Shown piece after piece: positions 9,998 through 23,713 of a stretch of DNA of 64,000 bases. The DNA is from Stenocarpella maydis (lineage: Eukaryota > Ascomycota > Sordariomycetes > Diaporthales > Diaporthaceae): NCBI GenBank assembly GCA_002270565.1, contig NQMI01000099.1:115535-179534 (forward strand), read 5' to 3'. The position numbers were made by a program, and so were the translations under genes. How positions within the stretch are numbered: the first letter of the stretch is position 1; every line of letters begins with the position of its first letter. The notes below the pieces were generated by a model. It saw nothing but the letters and a program-made list of their open reading frames with translations. It did no database searches and had not been told where the DNA came from.

Positions 9998-10878
9998 TCA
10001 GCCCTCGGTCGGAAAAAGCTTCGGGTCAGGTGTAGCCCTGATCATCTCGACGGCGGCCGCCGGACATCCATGAATGCTAGGCTACAGGAAGCACATCGTT
10101 AGAATTATCAAGGAAAATGAGACCAATGCATAACACTTACGATGTCACGGCAGAGCGAGATGGCAGACAGCGCTCTGGTAAACTGCTCCGAAGGCGGCAA
10201 CTCGCCCACAACAATGCCAGGGTTGCTCCAGTAAGTGAGCCTGTTGCGGCAAATGTATGTTGCCTGGGTGAGGTTGTAGCGATGCAGAGTCAAAGCCATG
10301 AACTGATCATTTCTTCTCATCGCGTGGAAGTACCCGTCCTTCTGGCTGTAGTCCCAGGCGATCTTAGCATTGCCAGAGATAATCTGCGTCTTCTGGTCAC
10401 GAAAGGAGAAGGCAACATGTCCCTCTTTCTTGTGCTCAACGAGGAGCATGACTGGGGCTCCGACCTGTCTCCATCGCTGCTAGGCACGCGGCGCCATGAT
10501 TCGATGCAACTCTCTCCCCGGAAAGCTTCGAGTTCGGGAACGGCCAGCTTTCTTCGGGCTGGCCTCTAGAGTTTCCTGTAGTCGGCCGATGGTGAAGGCG
10601 CAGTCGGCGGCGGAGCGCCTGGTCTTTTGGTCGTTCCCTCCCTCACACCACGTCCCGGGAGCCCAACCCTCGTCTTAGATGACGTCCAGAAACTGCTGAA
10701 GCTCGTGAAGCTCGTGATCAGTGACAGAGACGCCAGGCTGGATCCTGGCCTTCGCAAGCTGAAGCACAGCTTTGATGGAGAACTCGGCCTCGTCGCTAAG
10801 GTTCGCGCGAGTCTGTACCATTCCGCCAGGCTCTAGGGTGATGCGAGGACCGCCTGCCTCGCGAGTGCTTCTGGTCAT
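9998..10878 (-). pseudogene. Uncharacterised protein gene with two RIP-type nonsense codons
   Basis: One continuous minus-strand frame runs from 10878 to 10141, then a 59-bp intron (10082-10140, GTAAGT...TGTAG), then a last exon at 9998-10081 ending in TGA. The whole is 274 codons, interrupted only by TAA at 10675-10677 and TAG at 10480-10482. Both are one C-to-T change from CAA or CAG, in the CpA context RIP prefers. The upper part (ANLSDEAEFSIKAVLQLAKA) and the lower part (KEGHVAFSFRDQKTQIISGN) keep good codon structure, so decay is recent. I do not recognise the family. The 5' end may be cut where AT-rich transposon DNA begins near 10,910. A partial copy lies at 8983-9160. Confidence 0.72.
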
Positions 10879-11289
10879 GCCGAGGGCATCATCGACATCT
10901 TGACCGCTTTAGAATAAGGCTTTAATATAGGTTCTATAGTTCTTAATTTTATTCCTTTTAGTATTTATAGAGGAGTATGTTCTAGACTGGTTATAAATAG
11001 TATATAAAATATTATAATTTCCAGAAGTGAAAAATAATATAAATTAACTGTAGAATGTGTTGATTTTTGTTAAGAGCTCCCTAATTCAAAAAGGAAGCCA
11101 TCACCAGAGGCGATGACGACTGGAAGGCCATTTGTAGGCAGCAGGGGCTGTTGGGTATCTTATTCTGATTTGCAAGCGAGAGTGCCAAAAACGCGCTAGT
11201 GACGCGCACATGTTGACACACCCGTTCCCTATACAAATCGGCATCCCTTCAGCATTCAACTATTGACGCCCATTGCTCAACCCACCACG
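10879..11289. other. AT-rich junction between pseudogene and transposon relic
   Basis: No gene is visible. Base composition changes abruptly near 10,910 from balanced to strongly AT-rich. Confidence 0.5.
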
Positions 11290-12430
11290 CCTTGGCACGC
11301 CATGAGGCTATTAACCCCATACAAATCAACTCTTACGATTCGATATATGGTGTTTTTGTAACTATGCAGCGCTATCTCACCCCGCTAGAGCTCACAACAA
11401 TTAAGGGGCTTCTAAACATCAATCTAGCCGATAATGCAACTATTATAAAGACTATAAAGTATTCTAAGCGCTAGATATATAAGCTAAGGAGGAAGAATTA
11501 AATATCCGGTAATATATTCACACCAGGTATATTGCCATTAGCCTATAATAGCATACAGCTAAGTGACTTCCACCGTAACGTTCATAATTTAAGTCCCAGG
11601 CATCTATATATTCTAATACATCTTCTCATTACCCAGGCCCTCCTTAACTACCTTTCTAAGAAGAACGACCTCTATCAAGATGAGATGCAATGGTGGTTAC
11701 TTAAAACCTTTAATCTATTTACCTCTATAAGCACTATTAGCTAGGTGCTTAAGGGAGTTAAATAAATAAAAAAATTATACTCCTTTATTACTATAAAATG
11801 CAACTATAAGATCCAAGCCACCTAGATTATTAATATATAAGAATATCGGGCTGATTAATTTATCTTTATTAATAAGTCTAGTATTAATAAGAGAAATGGG
11901 CTATGATGTACTACATAGGCGCTAAAGGGAATTTAGCTAAAGAAGCCAATACTTAGAGGGGGCATAAATTATGGCACTTGATTTTAAGTGCTTCCAGCCC
12001 TTATAATTAAGGGTATTCTGGGTCTATTAATATATTAGGGCTATACTAATGGGGAAGGCTTTATTGCCTTTATAAAGGTTAAGGTTATTCCCAAAACAAT
12101 ACCATTCCCAGGGCTGAATTTAGTGCTAGTGATGGATAACACAAGCTTCCACTATCATGATAACCTCTAGCGGGTATATAATGAGGCAGGAGTTCGGCTT
12201 GCATACCTCCCTCTATATTCCCCAGATCTTAATTTTATTAAGGCATTCTTTAGTAATCTAAAGAAGTATATTTATTATTACTATTAGTATAAAAAAGACT
12301 AGTAGCATATAAATAATAACTAAAGGTAATTCCTTATTAATTATATATATAGTATTAGCGCTTAGAAGGAAGCTATTATAGGTTACTTTAGAAAGGTAAT
12401 GATTCTAGAGCTGGGGTGAGAGTTTATTAA
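11290..12430 (+). mobile_element. Decayed Tc1/mariner-type DNA transposon (transposase relic)
   Basis: Reading through many stops gives a recognisable transposase. Near 11,655-11,740 is LYQDEMQWWL followed by TSISTIS, as in the winged-helix linker of this family. Near 12,118-12,260 is LVLVMDNTSFHYHDN, then AGVRLAYLPLYSPDLN and FFSNLKKYI, which match the second catalytic Asp block (VMDNASFH) and the YSPDLNPIE block of DDE_3 transposases. In-frame stops are mostly TAG/TAA of the type produced from CAG/CAA/TGG by RIP. Terminal inverted repeats were not located. The element cannot be active as read. Confidence 0.78.
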
Positions 12431-12569
12431 TGAAACAGCTAGCTAGATATATAATTTGAAGCCTCTAATATGTGTATATTGCCTATATAAGATGATTTCA
12501 ATAGTATATAGTGTGTGGTATGAAAGCAATTTAAATGCTCTTAAAGTTGTGCCTATATGCCCGGATATG

Positions 12570-13015
12570 TGTTATGGACCAACACACATTGGCGGCTGAC
12601 TACTGCAGAAGACAACCCCGCAGGTCGGGAAGTGGCCCCCAAAAGGAGCGCCCCGCCTGATCCAATCAGTAATGCCACCTTATCAGGGTTAGGATCAGGG
12701 ACCCACCACAATTGATGAGATCGTTATCGATTCCATTAAGCAACACTCAATCAACAGGATCACCATCAATACTATTAATAATAAATAAAGAGTCAGAATA
12801 TATAAGGATATAGTTATCACTATATTAGGTAGCTTTTATAGAATAGACTCTTTAGTTGTTAATCTAAGTATTTAATTCCAATATTAAATAGCCTTATAGC
12901 TAGTAATTATTATTAAGTTAATAATATTGCTTAATAACCGCCTAATAATATATTCTGAATATAAACTCTTGATCTTTTAGGATTAATATACTTAAAAACC
13001 CCTTTGATTATTATA
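12570..13015 (+). repeat. 5' long terminal repeat of the gypsy element (446 bp)
   Basis: Starts TGTTATGG and ends ...GATTATTATA (ancestrally ...ATTACA, as in the 3' copy), giving the canonical TG...CA ends. It matches 23714-24159 along its whole length, and both are exactly 446 bp by my boundaries. Its 5' third keeps GC-rich text (around 12,608-12,665) that is partly converted to A/T in the 3' copy. Confidence 0.82.
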
Positions 13016-13656
13016 TTTTAATAACTCTTATTTATATATTGCTATATAGATTTTAAGCAATATTATATGTGAAACCCTTTATGATATTGGACTCTGGAAT
13101 AACTACCCCTACCTATAACCTTCTCTATAAGCTGGATGAACTTGCTAATAATAAGACTATGGACCCCTGTGTCCAGGAACTAGTTAATAAGGTTAGGTAG
13201 TTATACCTCTTTATGGAAGGTTAAGCTTAATGTAATGCAGAAGTTAAATAGCTTTAATAGGAGATTATTACTCTTTAAGTTGGAGCTAATATTATTAATA
13301 CCCTAATCTAAATAAAGGAATATATTAAGCTTAATATTTTAGCCCCCTATAATGGGACTGCTAGATAACTTCAGGTATACCTAATATAGGTTAGGGCCTA
13401 CTAGTGCGTCTATAGGCTAGATATATAGCCTAGCGGAAAAAGGGTTATATATGCATCCTCTTTCCTTAAAGGATAAGCTTTAGCTTGGTTTGAACCCTAC
13501 CTAACTGACTTTATTAATATAGAGTTGTTTAAAGCCTGCAAGCTTGAAATGCAGCGGATTTTTAGTAGCTATAAAGGCTATAAAGATGCCCTTAGGTCCC
13601 TATTTCAGGACCTAAATAAAAAATGGCAGGCAGAAAGGGACCTAGTAAATTGCAAA

Positions 13657-16600
13657 TAATGCGGTTTAGTAATTAACTATGCAGCAGAATTCCAGCAAAT
13701 CTATATTAAAATTAACTATACTAATAATATAAAGAAATTTATATTCTATTATAGATTAAAGGATAAAGTAAAGAATAAACTCAGTAAAGTTATAAACCAA
13801 CTTAATATTTTTCTATATTATATAGAAATAGCTATTTAGATTAATAATAGACTCTATAAATAATACTTGGAAAAGAAAGGATAAACTTCTAAACAAACTA
13901 TATTTCATAAGTATAAGTCTAATACGGAAAAGAAGTATTAGAAGCTAAGCACCTAGTGGGGATAGTATGTAGGACTTATGGAATTAGATATTACTTAATG
14001 CAAGGATAAGAAAAACATTAAATACTATAATTATAATAAAATGGGATACTTTGCCTTAGAATGCCGGGCTCTAAAGAAAAATAGGGACTGGAAGTTAGTA
14101 CCTGAAGGAACCTGATAGGCTAATGAAGCTACCCGTTAAGCTAGTATAGCTACTCACAATGCATAAGGACCACCTAGGTCCAAACCATAATGGGAACTTG
14201 TAAATAAGTACTATATCTGTGGAATAACCGTGTATAACTAGTGTTAGGTATACCCAGACTAAGACCCAGATGAAGGATATGATTTTTACAACCCTAATAA
14301 GGAAGACCTTTATAATAGTCTATACTTCTCCTAATATACGAAGTCCTAATATAAAAAATATTAGAAAGATAAGGTATAATGGCAGCCTATCCTACTAATA
14401 AAGAATCCCTAGAAGCCTAGAAAGGCATATATATTACTTAGTTAAATAACTTGCTTTAATGATAGCTATACTACTTACTATAGTAATAAGGAGGCTACCG
14501 GATAGTTTCCTAAGAATGCTTTAGGGAAGTAGGGAAAAACCCTAGCGGTAGGAAATAGGGAGGAGCTCCTGCAGATTGACCTTAGGATGGAAGGAAAACC
14601 TGTCCCTTAGGCCCTACTTGCACTATAAACCTAGTAGAAGGAACCGCAAGACTACTTAGGATAAGCGCCCCTTTTAGCCCTAAGAACTAATATTATAGCG
14701 GTTATGATTGTAGGGAGATCTTTTGAAGAAACTATAGGATAACCTACCTAGGAATATAGGAGACTAGGAGATACAGGATATATATATTCATTATATAATA
14801 AATATAAAGATATCTCTTGGGTATTATGTATTTATAATGGATATAAGGAATATATGAGAGAGAAAATTAAGTATAGCTGGTTTCCCTAATGATATTTAGG
14901 TAAGAATATTAAATATATATATAAGTATAATGATTTTAAGAATTAGCACCTATATTAAAAATATGATAAGATGGGATATGCCCTAATGAGGCTGGACTCC
15001 TGTATACTTTTGGAATGCCTCTGGAACCCTAATGGATGGGCAAATTGTAATAAACTAACTTGCAAGGTGTATATACTTAATAAAGCTTAAGACTGGTATT
15101 TACTGAGATAGTAGGGGCTGCTGCTTAAAACTCTAATAATAAAGGAATAGGATTATAGCATGTAATAGCTAGTTGATGACCTGTAAGAATTATAAAACAT
15201 TATAAAGTGAAATCTTGAGAGTATTAAGGAGGTCCTAGCTATGGATAAATAGTTAAAAAACTAGAAGGGCTGTTTATAAAACCTCAGGCAGTAACTAACT
15301 ATATTATGAGGTACTTGTGTATAATAATGAGCGACTATAGCTACCTGATGGTTTAGGTTGAGCTAGGAGTTTATATGTGCTTAGCACTTATTGATAGTGG
15401 AGTATAAGGGAATTTTATTTCCCTAAAGGTAGTAAATAGATATTACCTATTATAGTATAAGAAAAGGGAACCCTATAGACTTAATATAGTAGATGGAACT
15501 AAAGTATCTTATAGTAATAGAGTTATTAATATAGAGACTAATCCCCTTTTAGTTCGGATTTATAATTATATGGAATTACTATTATTTGATATTACTGAGA
15601 TAGTAAATTATTAGTTAATCTTGGGAATACCTTAGTTAAGAAAGAATAATCCCTAAATTGATTGGACTACTGGCTAGATCTTTTGGGATAATGCTGTTCC
15701 TTAGAAGAAGGTTGCAATCAACGGTGAGGGAAGGAGTTATATTACTAAGGATAGCAAACGGGTGATATACTTAAATGGACTTATGGATACCTCTGGGAGC
15801 GGATAGAAGGCCCGACTCCAGGAAGATAGAGAAGGATTAGGCTACTTAAGTATCTTGCAGAAGGACTGAAGCCAGTCAGGAGATTGCTATTCTAATATAA
15901 TTAGTTAGCATATAATACAGGAAATATAATAATACCTCCTTTACCTAAAAGAAGAGAGAGAAGGAGATAAGACTAATAGACTAGCATGAATACTAGAAGA
16001 CTATTATGAATTTAAGAAAGTGTTCTAGGAATGACTCAATACTATATTGCTATAATATATGCAATGGGATTATAAAATACTATTAAAACTCAGAATAATA
16101 CCCTAGTTTAAGCCCATTTATAGATTTAATAAAGAATAACTTAAAGTACTTAGGGAATACCTTAATGAAAACCTCTAGAAGGGATTTATCAGGCTATTGT
16201 GATTACTAGCTGGATACCTAATCCTCTTTATACTAAAGAAGAATGGCAAGCTATGACTTCATATAGACTATTGATAATTAAATGATATTATGATTAAAAA
16301 CTAATACCCTCTCCTGCTTATTAAGGAACTATGGGACTGACTTAGAGGAGCAAAATGGTTTATAGCACTTAACTTGAAGTATGGATATAACCTTATTTAA
16401 ATGAAAGAAGGAGAAGAATGAAAGATAGTATTTAGGATATGCTAAAGATATTACAAAATAATAGTTATGCCTTTCAGATTAACTAATGCACCTATATTAT
16501 TTTAGGAATTAACCAACTAAGTCTTAAGTAAATACCTTAATATCTTTATCATCACCTACTTGGGTAACATTCTCATCTTCTTAGAAAACCTTAATAATTA

Positions 16601-17425
16601 TAAGGAATATATTAAAAAGGTTCTCTAAAAACTTTAGGATATTAATCTTCTAGTGGAACTAGAAAAGTGCAGCTGGTATGCATAAAAAGTTGACTACCTT
16701 GGGTATATAATTGAATTAGGAAAAATTAAGATGCAAGAAGGAAAAATTAAAGCAATCAAGAAATGGCTAACCCTTACAAACGTTAAGAATATTAGAGCAT
16801 TCCTTAGATATACTAACTTCTATTAATAATTCATTATATAGTATAGTAATATTATGAAACCATTAATAGATCTTACTAAGAAAGATTATGCCTTTAGGTA
16901 GATAGATACTAAATAATAGGCTTTCTAGATACTTAAGGATAAGGTTATAGGAGACCCTATATTTAAGGAAGCAGACCTAGAGAAGGAATTTGAAATCCAT
17001 ATAGATGCCTTAGATAATGCTGTGGGTGGAGAACTTACTTAAAAAGATAAATAGGGAAGGATACACATTATTACAAACTTCAGCAAGAAATTCAATAGAC
17101 TAGAAACCTATTATACTATACTAGATAAAGAATTTATAGCTATAATATATATATTCTAGGAATAGTAGTACTACCTTATAGGAGCTAAAAAGTAGATTAA
17201 ACTCTATATGGATTATAAGAATCTTATAACCTTTATAATAATTAAAACTCTTAATAAGTAATAAATTAGATATATAAAGTTCTTATTATAATTTAATATT
17301 AAGGTTATCTATATAGATGGAGTTAAGAATGCAAGAGCAAATATGCTTAGCTAAAGACCCAACTATTAGGAAAAGAATTTACCTATAAAATAGATAGTAT
17401 TTAAAACCCAAGAGGATGGGAGCCT
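13657..17425 (+). repeat. First copy of the 3.77-kb gag-pol segment
   Basis: Runs from mid-gag to just past RNase H and stops after GAGGATGGGAGCCT, directly before the N at 17426. It is nearly collinear with 17,427-21,190 but differs by many transitions, so the two are separate, independently mutated copies. Confidence 0.8.
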
Positions 17426-17426
17426 N
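17426..17426. other. Single undetermined base (N), assembly join
   Basis: One N sits exactly where one retrotransposon copy stops and a second copy restarts in mid-gag. This is most simply read as a join between two contigs or copies, of unknown true length. Confidence 0.85.
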
Positions 17427-20400
17427 ACAGGTTTAGTAATTAACTATATAGTAGAATTCTAGTAAATTTATACTAAAATCAATTATACTAATAATATGAA
17501 GAAATTCATATTTTATTATAGATTAAAGGATAAAGTAAAGGATGAATTTAGTAAAGTTATAAACTAACCTAATGATTTTCTATACTATATGGAAATAGCT
17601 ATCTAGATTAATAATAGACTCTATAAATAATGCTTGGAAAAGAAAGGATAAACTTCTAAATAAACTATATTCCATAAGTATAAATCTAATACAGGAAAGA
17701 AGTATTAGAAGCCAAGCACTCAGTAGGGATAGTATACAGGACCTATGGAACTAGATGTTGCTTAATGCAAGGATAAGAAAAACATTAAATGCTATAACTA
17801 CAATAAGATGAAATACTTCGCCTTGGAATGCTGGGCTCTAAAGAAAAATAGGGACTAGAAGTTAGTACCTAAAGGAACCTAATAGGCTAATAAAGCTACC
17901 CATCAAGCTAGTGTAGCTACTCATAATGCGTAAGGACCACCCAGGTCCAAACCATAATGGGAACTTACAAATAAGTACTGCATTTATAGAATAACTGTAT
18001 ATAATTAGTATTAGGTATACCTAGATTAAGACCTGGATAAAGGATGCAACTTCTATAACCCTAATAAGGAAGACCTTTATAATAGTCTATACTTCTCCTA
18101 ATATACTAAGTCCTAATGCAAAAAATATCAGAAAGATAAGACATAATAGCAGCCTGTCCTACTAATGAAGAATCCCCAGAACCCTAGAAAGGTATATGCA
18201 TTACTTAGTTAAATAACTTGCTTTAATGATAGCTATATTACTTATTGTAGCAATAAGAAGGCCACCAGATGGTTTCCTAAGAATGCTTTAGGGAAGCAAG
18301 GAAGAACTCTAGCGGTAGGAAATAGAGAGGAGCTCCTGTAGATTAACCCTAGGATAGAAGGAAAACCTATCCCTTAGGCCCTACTTGCACTACAAACCCA
18401 GTAGAAGGAACTGTAAGACTATTTAGAATAAGCGCCCCTTTTAGCCCTAAGAACTAATATTATAGCGGTTATAATTGTAGGAAGACCTTTTGAAGAAACT
18501 ATAGGATAACCTACCCAGGAATACAGGAGACTAAGAGATGCGGGACATATGTATCCATTATATAACAAACATAAGGACATCTCTTGGGTATTATGTGTTT
18601 ATAATGAATATAAGAAATATATAAGGAAGAAAACTAAGTATGGCTAGTTTCCCTAATGATATCTAGGCAAGGATATTAAATACACATATAAGCATAATGA
18701 TTTTAAGAACTAGCACTTATACTAAAAACATAATAAGACGGAATACGCCCTAATGAGGCTAGACTCCTGCATATCTTTAGAATGCCTCTGGAACTCTAAT
18801 GGATGGGAAAATTATAATAAACCAACCTGCAAGGTGTATATACTTAATAAAGCTTAAGACTAGCATCTACTAAGATAGCAGGGGCTACTACTTAAAACTC
18901 TAATAATAAAGGAATAGGATTATAGTATGCAATAGCTGGTTGATAACCTATAAGAATCATAAAACATTATAAAGTGAAATCTTAAGAGCATTAAGGAGGT
19001 CCTAGCTGCGGATAAATAGTTAAAAAACTAGAAGGGCTGTCTATAAAACCTCAGGCAGCAACCAACTACATCACAAGGTACTTATACGCAATAATAAGCA
19101 ACTATAGCCACCTAACGGTTCAGGTTGAGCTGGGAGTCCATATGTGCTTAGCACTCATCAATAGTAGAGCACAAGGGAATTTTATTTCCCTAAAGATAGT
19201 AAACAGGTATTACCTATTATAGCATAAGAAAAGGGAACCCTATAGACTCAATATAGTGGATAGAACTAAAGTATCTTATAGCAATAGAGTTATTAATATG
19301 GAGACTAATCCCCTCTTAATTTAGATTTATAACCGCATGGAATTACTATTATTTAATATTACTAAGATAGCAAATCATTAGTTAATCTTGGGAATACCTT
19401 AGTTAAGAAAGAATAATTCCTGAATTAATTAGACTACTAGCTAGATCTTTTGGGATAATATTATTCTTTAGAAGAAGGTTATAATTAATAGCAAGGGAAG
19501 GAGTTATATTACTAAGGATAGTAAATGGGCGATGCACTTAAATGGACCCACGGATACCTCTAGGAGCAGACGGAAGGCCTGACTCCAGGAAGACAGAGAA
19601 GGACTAGGCTACTTAAGCACCTTGCGGAAGGACCGAAGCCAGTCAGGAGATCGCCACTCCAATACAACCAGTTAACATATAACATAGGAAACATAATAAT
19701 ACCTCCTTTACCTAAAAGAAGAGAGAGAAGGAGATAAGACTAACAGACTAGCACGAATACTAGAAGACTATTATAAATTCAAGAAAGTATTCCAGGAACA
19801 ACTTAACACCGTATTACTATAACACATATAATAGGACTATAAAATACTATTAAAACCCGGAATAATACCCTAGTTTAAGCCTATCTATAGACTTAATGAA
19901 GAACAACTTAAAGCACTTAGGGAATACCTTAATGAAAACCTCCAGAAGGGATTCATCAGGCCATTACAATCACCAGCTGAATACTTAATCCTCTTTATAC
20001 CAAAGAAGAATAGCAAGCTATAACTTTATATAAATTACTAATAATTAAACAACATCACAATTAAAAACTAATACCCTCTCCCACTCATTAAGGAACTATA
20101 GGACTAACTTAGAGGAGCAAAATAGTTTATAGCACTTAACTTAAAGCACAAATATAACCTTATCTAAATAAAAAAAGGAGAAGAATGGAAGATAGTATTT
20201 AGGATATGCTATAGATATTATAAAATAACGGTTATACCTTTCAGATTAACTAATATACCTGTATTATTCCAGAAAATAATTAACTAAGTCCTAAGTAAAT
20301 ACCTTAATATCTTTATTATTATTTACTTAGATAACATTCTTGTCTTCTCAGAAAACCTTAATAATTATAAGAAATATATCAAAAAGGTTCTCTAAAAACT

Positions 20401-21190
20401 TTAAGATGCTAATCTCCTAGTGGAACCAGAAAAGTGTAGCTAGCATATATAAAAAGTTAACTACCTTAGGTATATAATCAAACTAGGAAAAATCAAGATA
20501 TAATAAGGGAAAATTAAAGTAATTAAGAAATAGCTAACCCCTATAAATATCAAGGATATTAGAGCATTCCTCAAATATACTAACTTCTATTAATAATTTA
20601 TTACATAGTATAGTAATATTGTGAAACTATTAACAGACTTTATTAAGAAAGATCATGCCTTTAGGTGGATAGATACTAAATAACAGGCTTTCCAGATACT
20701 TAAGGATAAGGTTATAGGAGACCCTATATTTAAGGAAGCAGACCTAGAGAAGGAATTTGAAATTTATATAGATGCCTTAAATGATGCTATAGGTAGAAAA
20801 CTTACTTAAAAAGATAAATAAGGAAGGATATATATTATTATAAACTTTAGCAAGAAATTTAATAAACTAGAAACTCATTATATTACACTAGGTAAAGAAT
20901 TTATAGCTATAGTATATGCATTCTAGGAATGGTAGTACTACCTTATAGGAGCCAAAAAGTAGATCAAACTCTATATGGATTATAAGAATCTTATAACCTT
21001 TATGATAATTAAAACTCTTAATAAGTAATAAATTAGATATATAGAGTTCTTATTACAATTTAATATTAAGGTTATCTATATAAATAGAGTTAAGAATGCA
21101 AGAGCAGATGCGCTTAGCTGAAGACCTGATTACTAGGAAAAGGATTTACCTATGGAATGGATAGTATTTAAAACCTAAGAGGATGGGAGC
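17427..21190 (+). repeat. Second copy of the gag-pol segment, continuous with integrase
   Basis: Begins with GTTTAGTAATTAACTA (matching 13,667 onward). It carries its own RT active-site relic (YLDNILVF, near 20,325, where the second Asp codon has become Asn by a G-to-A change) and continues without a break into the integrase region. Confidence 0.8.
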
Positions 21191-23689
21191 CTTATTCTTA
21201 ACTGCAAACTTAACGTTATAATTAGAGTTAACTTCCAAACTAGAAAAACCCCTGCTGATCTAAAAGAATAAGATGAGTTAATCACGGAAATATATAAAGC
21301 ACTAGCGCATAGTTATTAAGGTGTTATAGCAATAATTAAAGGGATTTAGCGGAATTACTAAATCCCTAACCTTAAGAGGAAGGTTTAAGATGTTATTAGC
21401 AAATGCAACTCCTGTAATAAAAACAAGGCCTCTAGATATAAACTATATAAATTATTAAAACCTCTGCTAGTACCTATGGCTATATAGTCCTCCATTAGCT
21501 TAGACTTTATTATTAAATTACCTCTCTTATGAGAACCCTTAATTAGAGTATGTTATAACAGTATTCTGGTAGTAGTTTATAGATTAAGCAAGTATGCATA
21601 CTTTATACTATATAAGGAAGCTAGCACTATAGAAGAACTTATATATATATTCTTATAAATCATTATAAGTAATTACAGAATGCTATATGAAATCGTCTTA
21701 GATAGAGATAAGCTTTTTATATTAAACTTTTGGAAGTTACTAATGACGCAACTTAGAGTAAAACATAGGCTCTTAATAACAGCATACCTATAAACAGACA
21801 GATAAACGAAATAAATCAACTAGATTATAGAATAATACCTCTAATACTATATTAACCAACTATAAGATAATTGAGTTAAACTGCTACTACTAATACAGTT
21901 TGCCTATAATAGCGCAACTACTAGTATAATTAAGCAGTCACCTTTCTTTATACTCTATAGATACAAACCTTAGGCATATTATAAATTACTACTAGATGAT
22001 ACCTTAATAGAATCAGTAGAATAAAAAGCAATATGAATTAAATAAATCCAGAAGGATATCTAAGCAGAACTTTTTTTTTATATAAGAGCAAATATTAAAA
22101 TATATAAATTAGAAGAGAATTAAGGGACTAATTCTTAAGAAGGGAGATAAGATCTATCTCCTTTATTGAAATATTAAAATTAAGCAATCTAGTAAAAAGC
22201 TTAACTATAAGAAAATCAGCCCCTTTAAAATTTCAAGAAAACTTTTAGATACCAACTATAAACTCTTACTACCTAAAGAAATAAAATAGCATTTAATCTT
22301 TTATATTTTACTTTTAAAACTAGTACCTAAAAATTTAAAACTTAAAGTATAGATTAAAATACTTAATAAATATAATAAAGAATATAAAGTAGAAAATATT
22401 ATAAACTTAAGGTAGTATTAAGGGATAATAGAATACCTTATTAAGTAAAAAGGCTATAACTCTAGCAAGAATATATAGGAACTAGCCCAAAATTTAACCC
22501 AATATTATAATAAACTCAAGAGATACCATATGCAGACCACTATAAAATAATCCCAAAAGCCAGAAATATAGCCTAAAAACCCTATATATAATAAACCATA
22601 ATAAACCAACATTATAATAAAACCATATAATAAACTTCAGACTTTACGGCTAAAACAGGAAAAACAACTAATAAAAAACTAATTATAAGAGGGATAGCCT
22701 AAAAGCTAGCAACCAGCTAACCCCTTAAAAAACATACTAATACTAGTCACCCTATCTAACTAATAACCTGAATACTAGTTATATCTAAAAACCCACCTAA
22801 ATAAATACCAGTATTCATACCCCATACCCTAGCAAATACTAGTTACAGAAAAACAAGACCAAAACGATATAGCACAACCAGTAAACTAAGAACAGCTAGG
22901 AATTAAGACTAGTTAGATAACAATCAAATAAGTTCCATTCCCAGTAATAAAATTAGGCACTAAAACAAGCCACCTATAAGTGCATTTCCTTTACTACCCT
23001 CATTACTAATACCCATAAATTCAGACTAACCAGTATTACTACTCATTAAGGAACTCCAGTTAAAAACTCCTACTTTACCCTTAGAATACAATTATGCCTC
23101 CTGCACTACTATCTCACCAGCCTTCTTAATAGAACTTTAGCAAACAACCTTAGCAGACTACTCAGCAATCTACCTCTACTCTACTTTAGCCTCTTCCTTC
23201 TCTACCCGCTCTAACTCCTTTATATTATTAATACCCTAACAAACCATATGCATTATCTTCTCATACTATAACCGCTTCTACTTGCAAAGGCATAAAATTC
23301 TTACATTCAGCTATTAGGCTTCCTCCTCTATAGCCTCCAGCTCTTCCTCTAATTAATAATATATTAGGGTAATCTTATTTAACTAACTAAGAGTAAGACC
23401 TTAAACATTATAGTTAGATAAATTAAGACAAATATAGGTCCAATAGCGAATGAATTCTAGATCTGTAACCTTATAGTCCTTAGCTAGGTTGTGCTCTTTA
23501 TAGTAAGAGTAAGGCATAAGAATAATGCTCCCCTTTAAGGTAATAGCGGAAAGAAGGACAGCCTTATATTTAGTAATAGAAAAGGACTTTATAAGGCAAG
23601 ACTTAGTAACCCTACCTAATATAATGAATTAAGAAGAAGTAAACAAAAATATAAATAAATGGGAATAACTTATAGAACACTTTTAAGAA

Positions 23690-23710
23690 CAAAAGAAGCA
23701 AGGAGGGAAA
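23690..23710 (+). promoter_or_regulatory. Polypurine tract before the 3' LTR
   Basis: AAAAGAAGCAAGGAGGGAAA ends a few bases before the 3' LTR start. In LTR retrotransposons such a tract primes plus-strand DNA synthesis. Its position supports the LTR boundary at 23714. Confidence 0.65.
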
Positions 23711-23713
23711 TAG

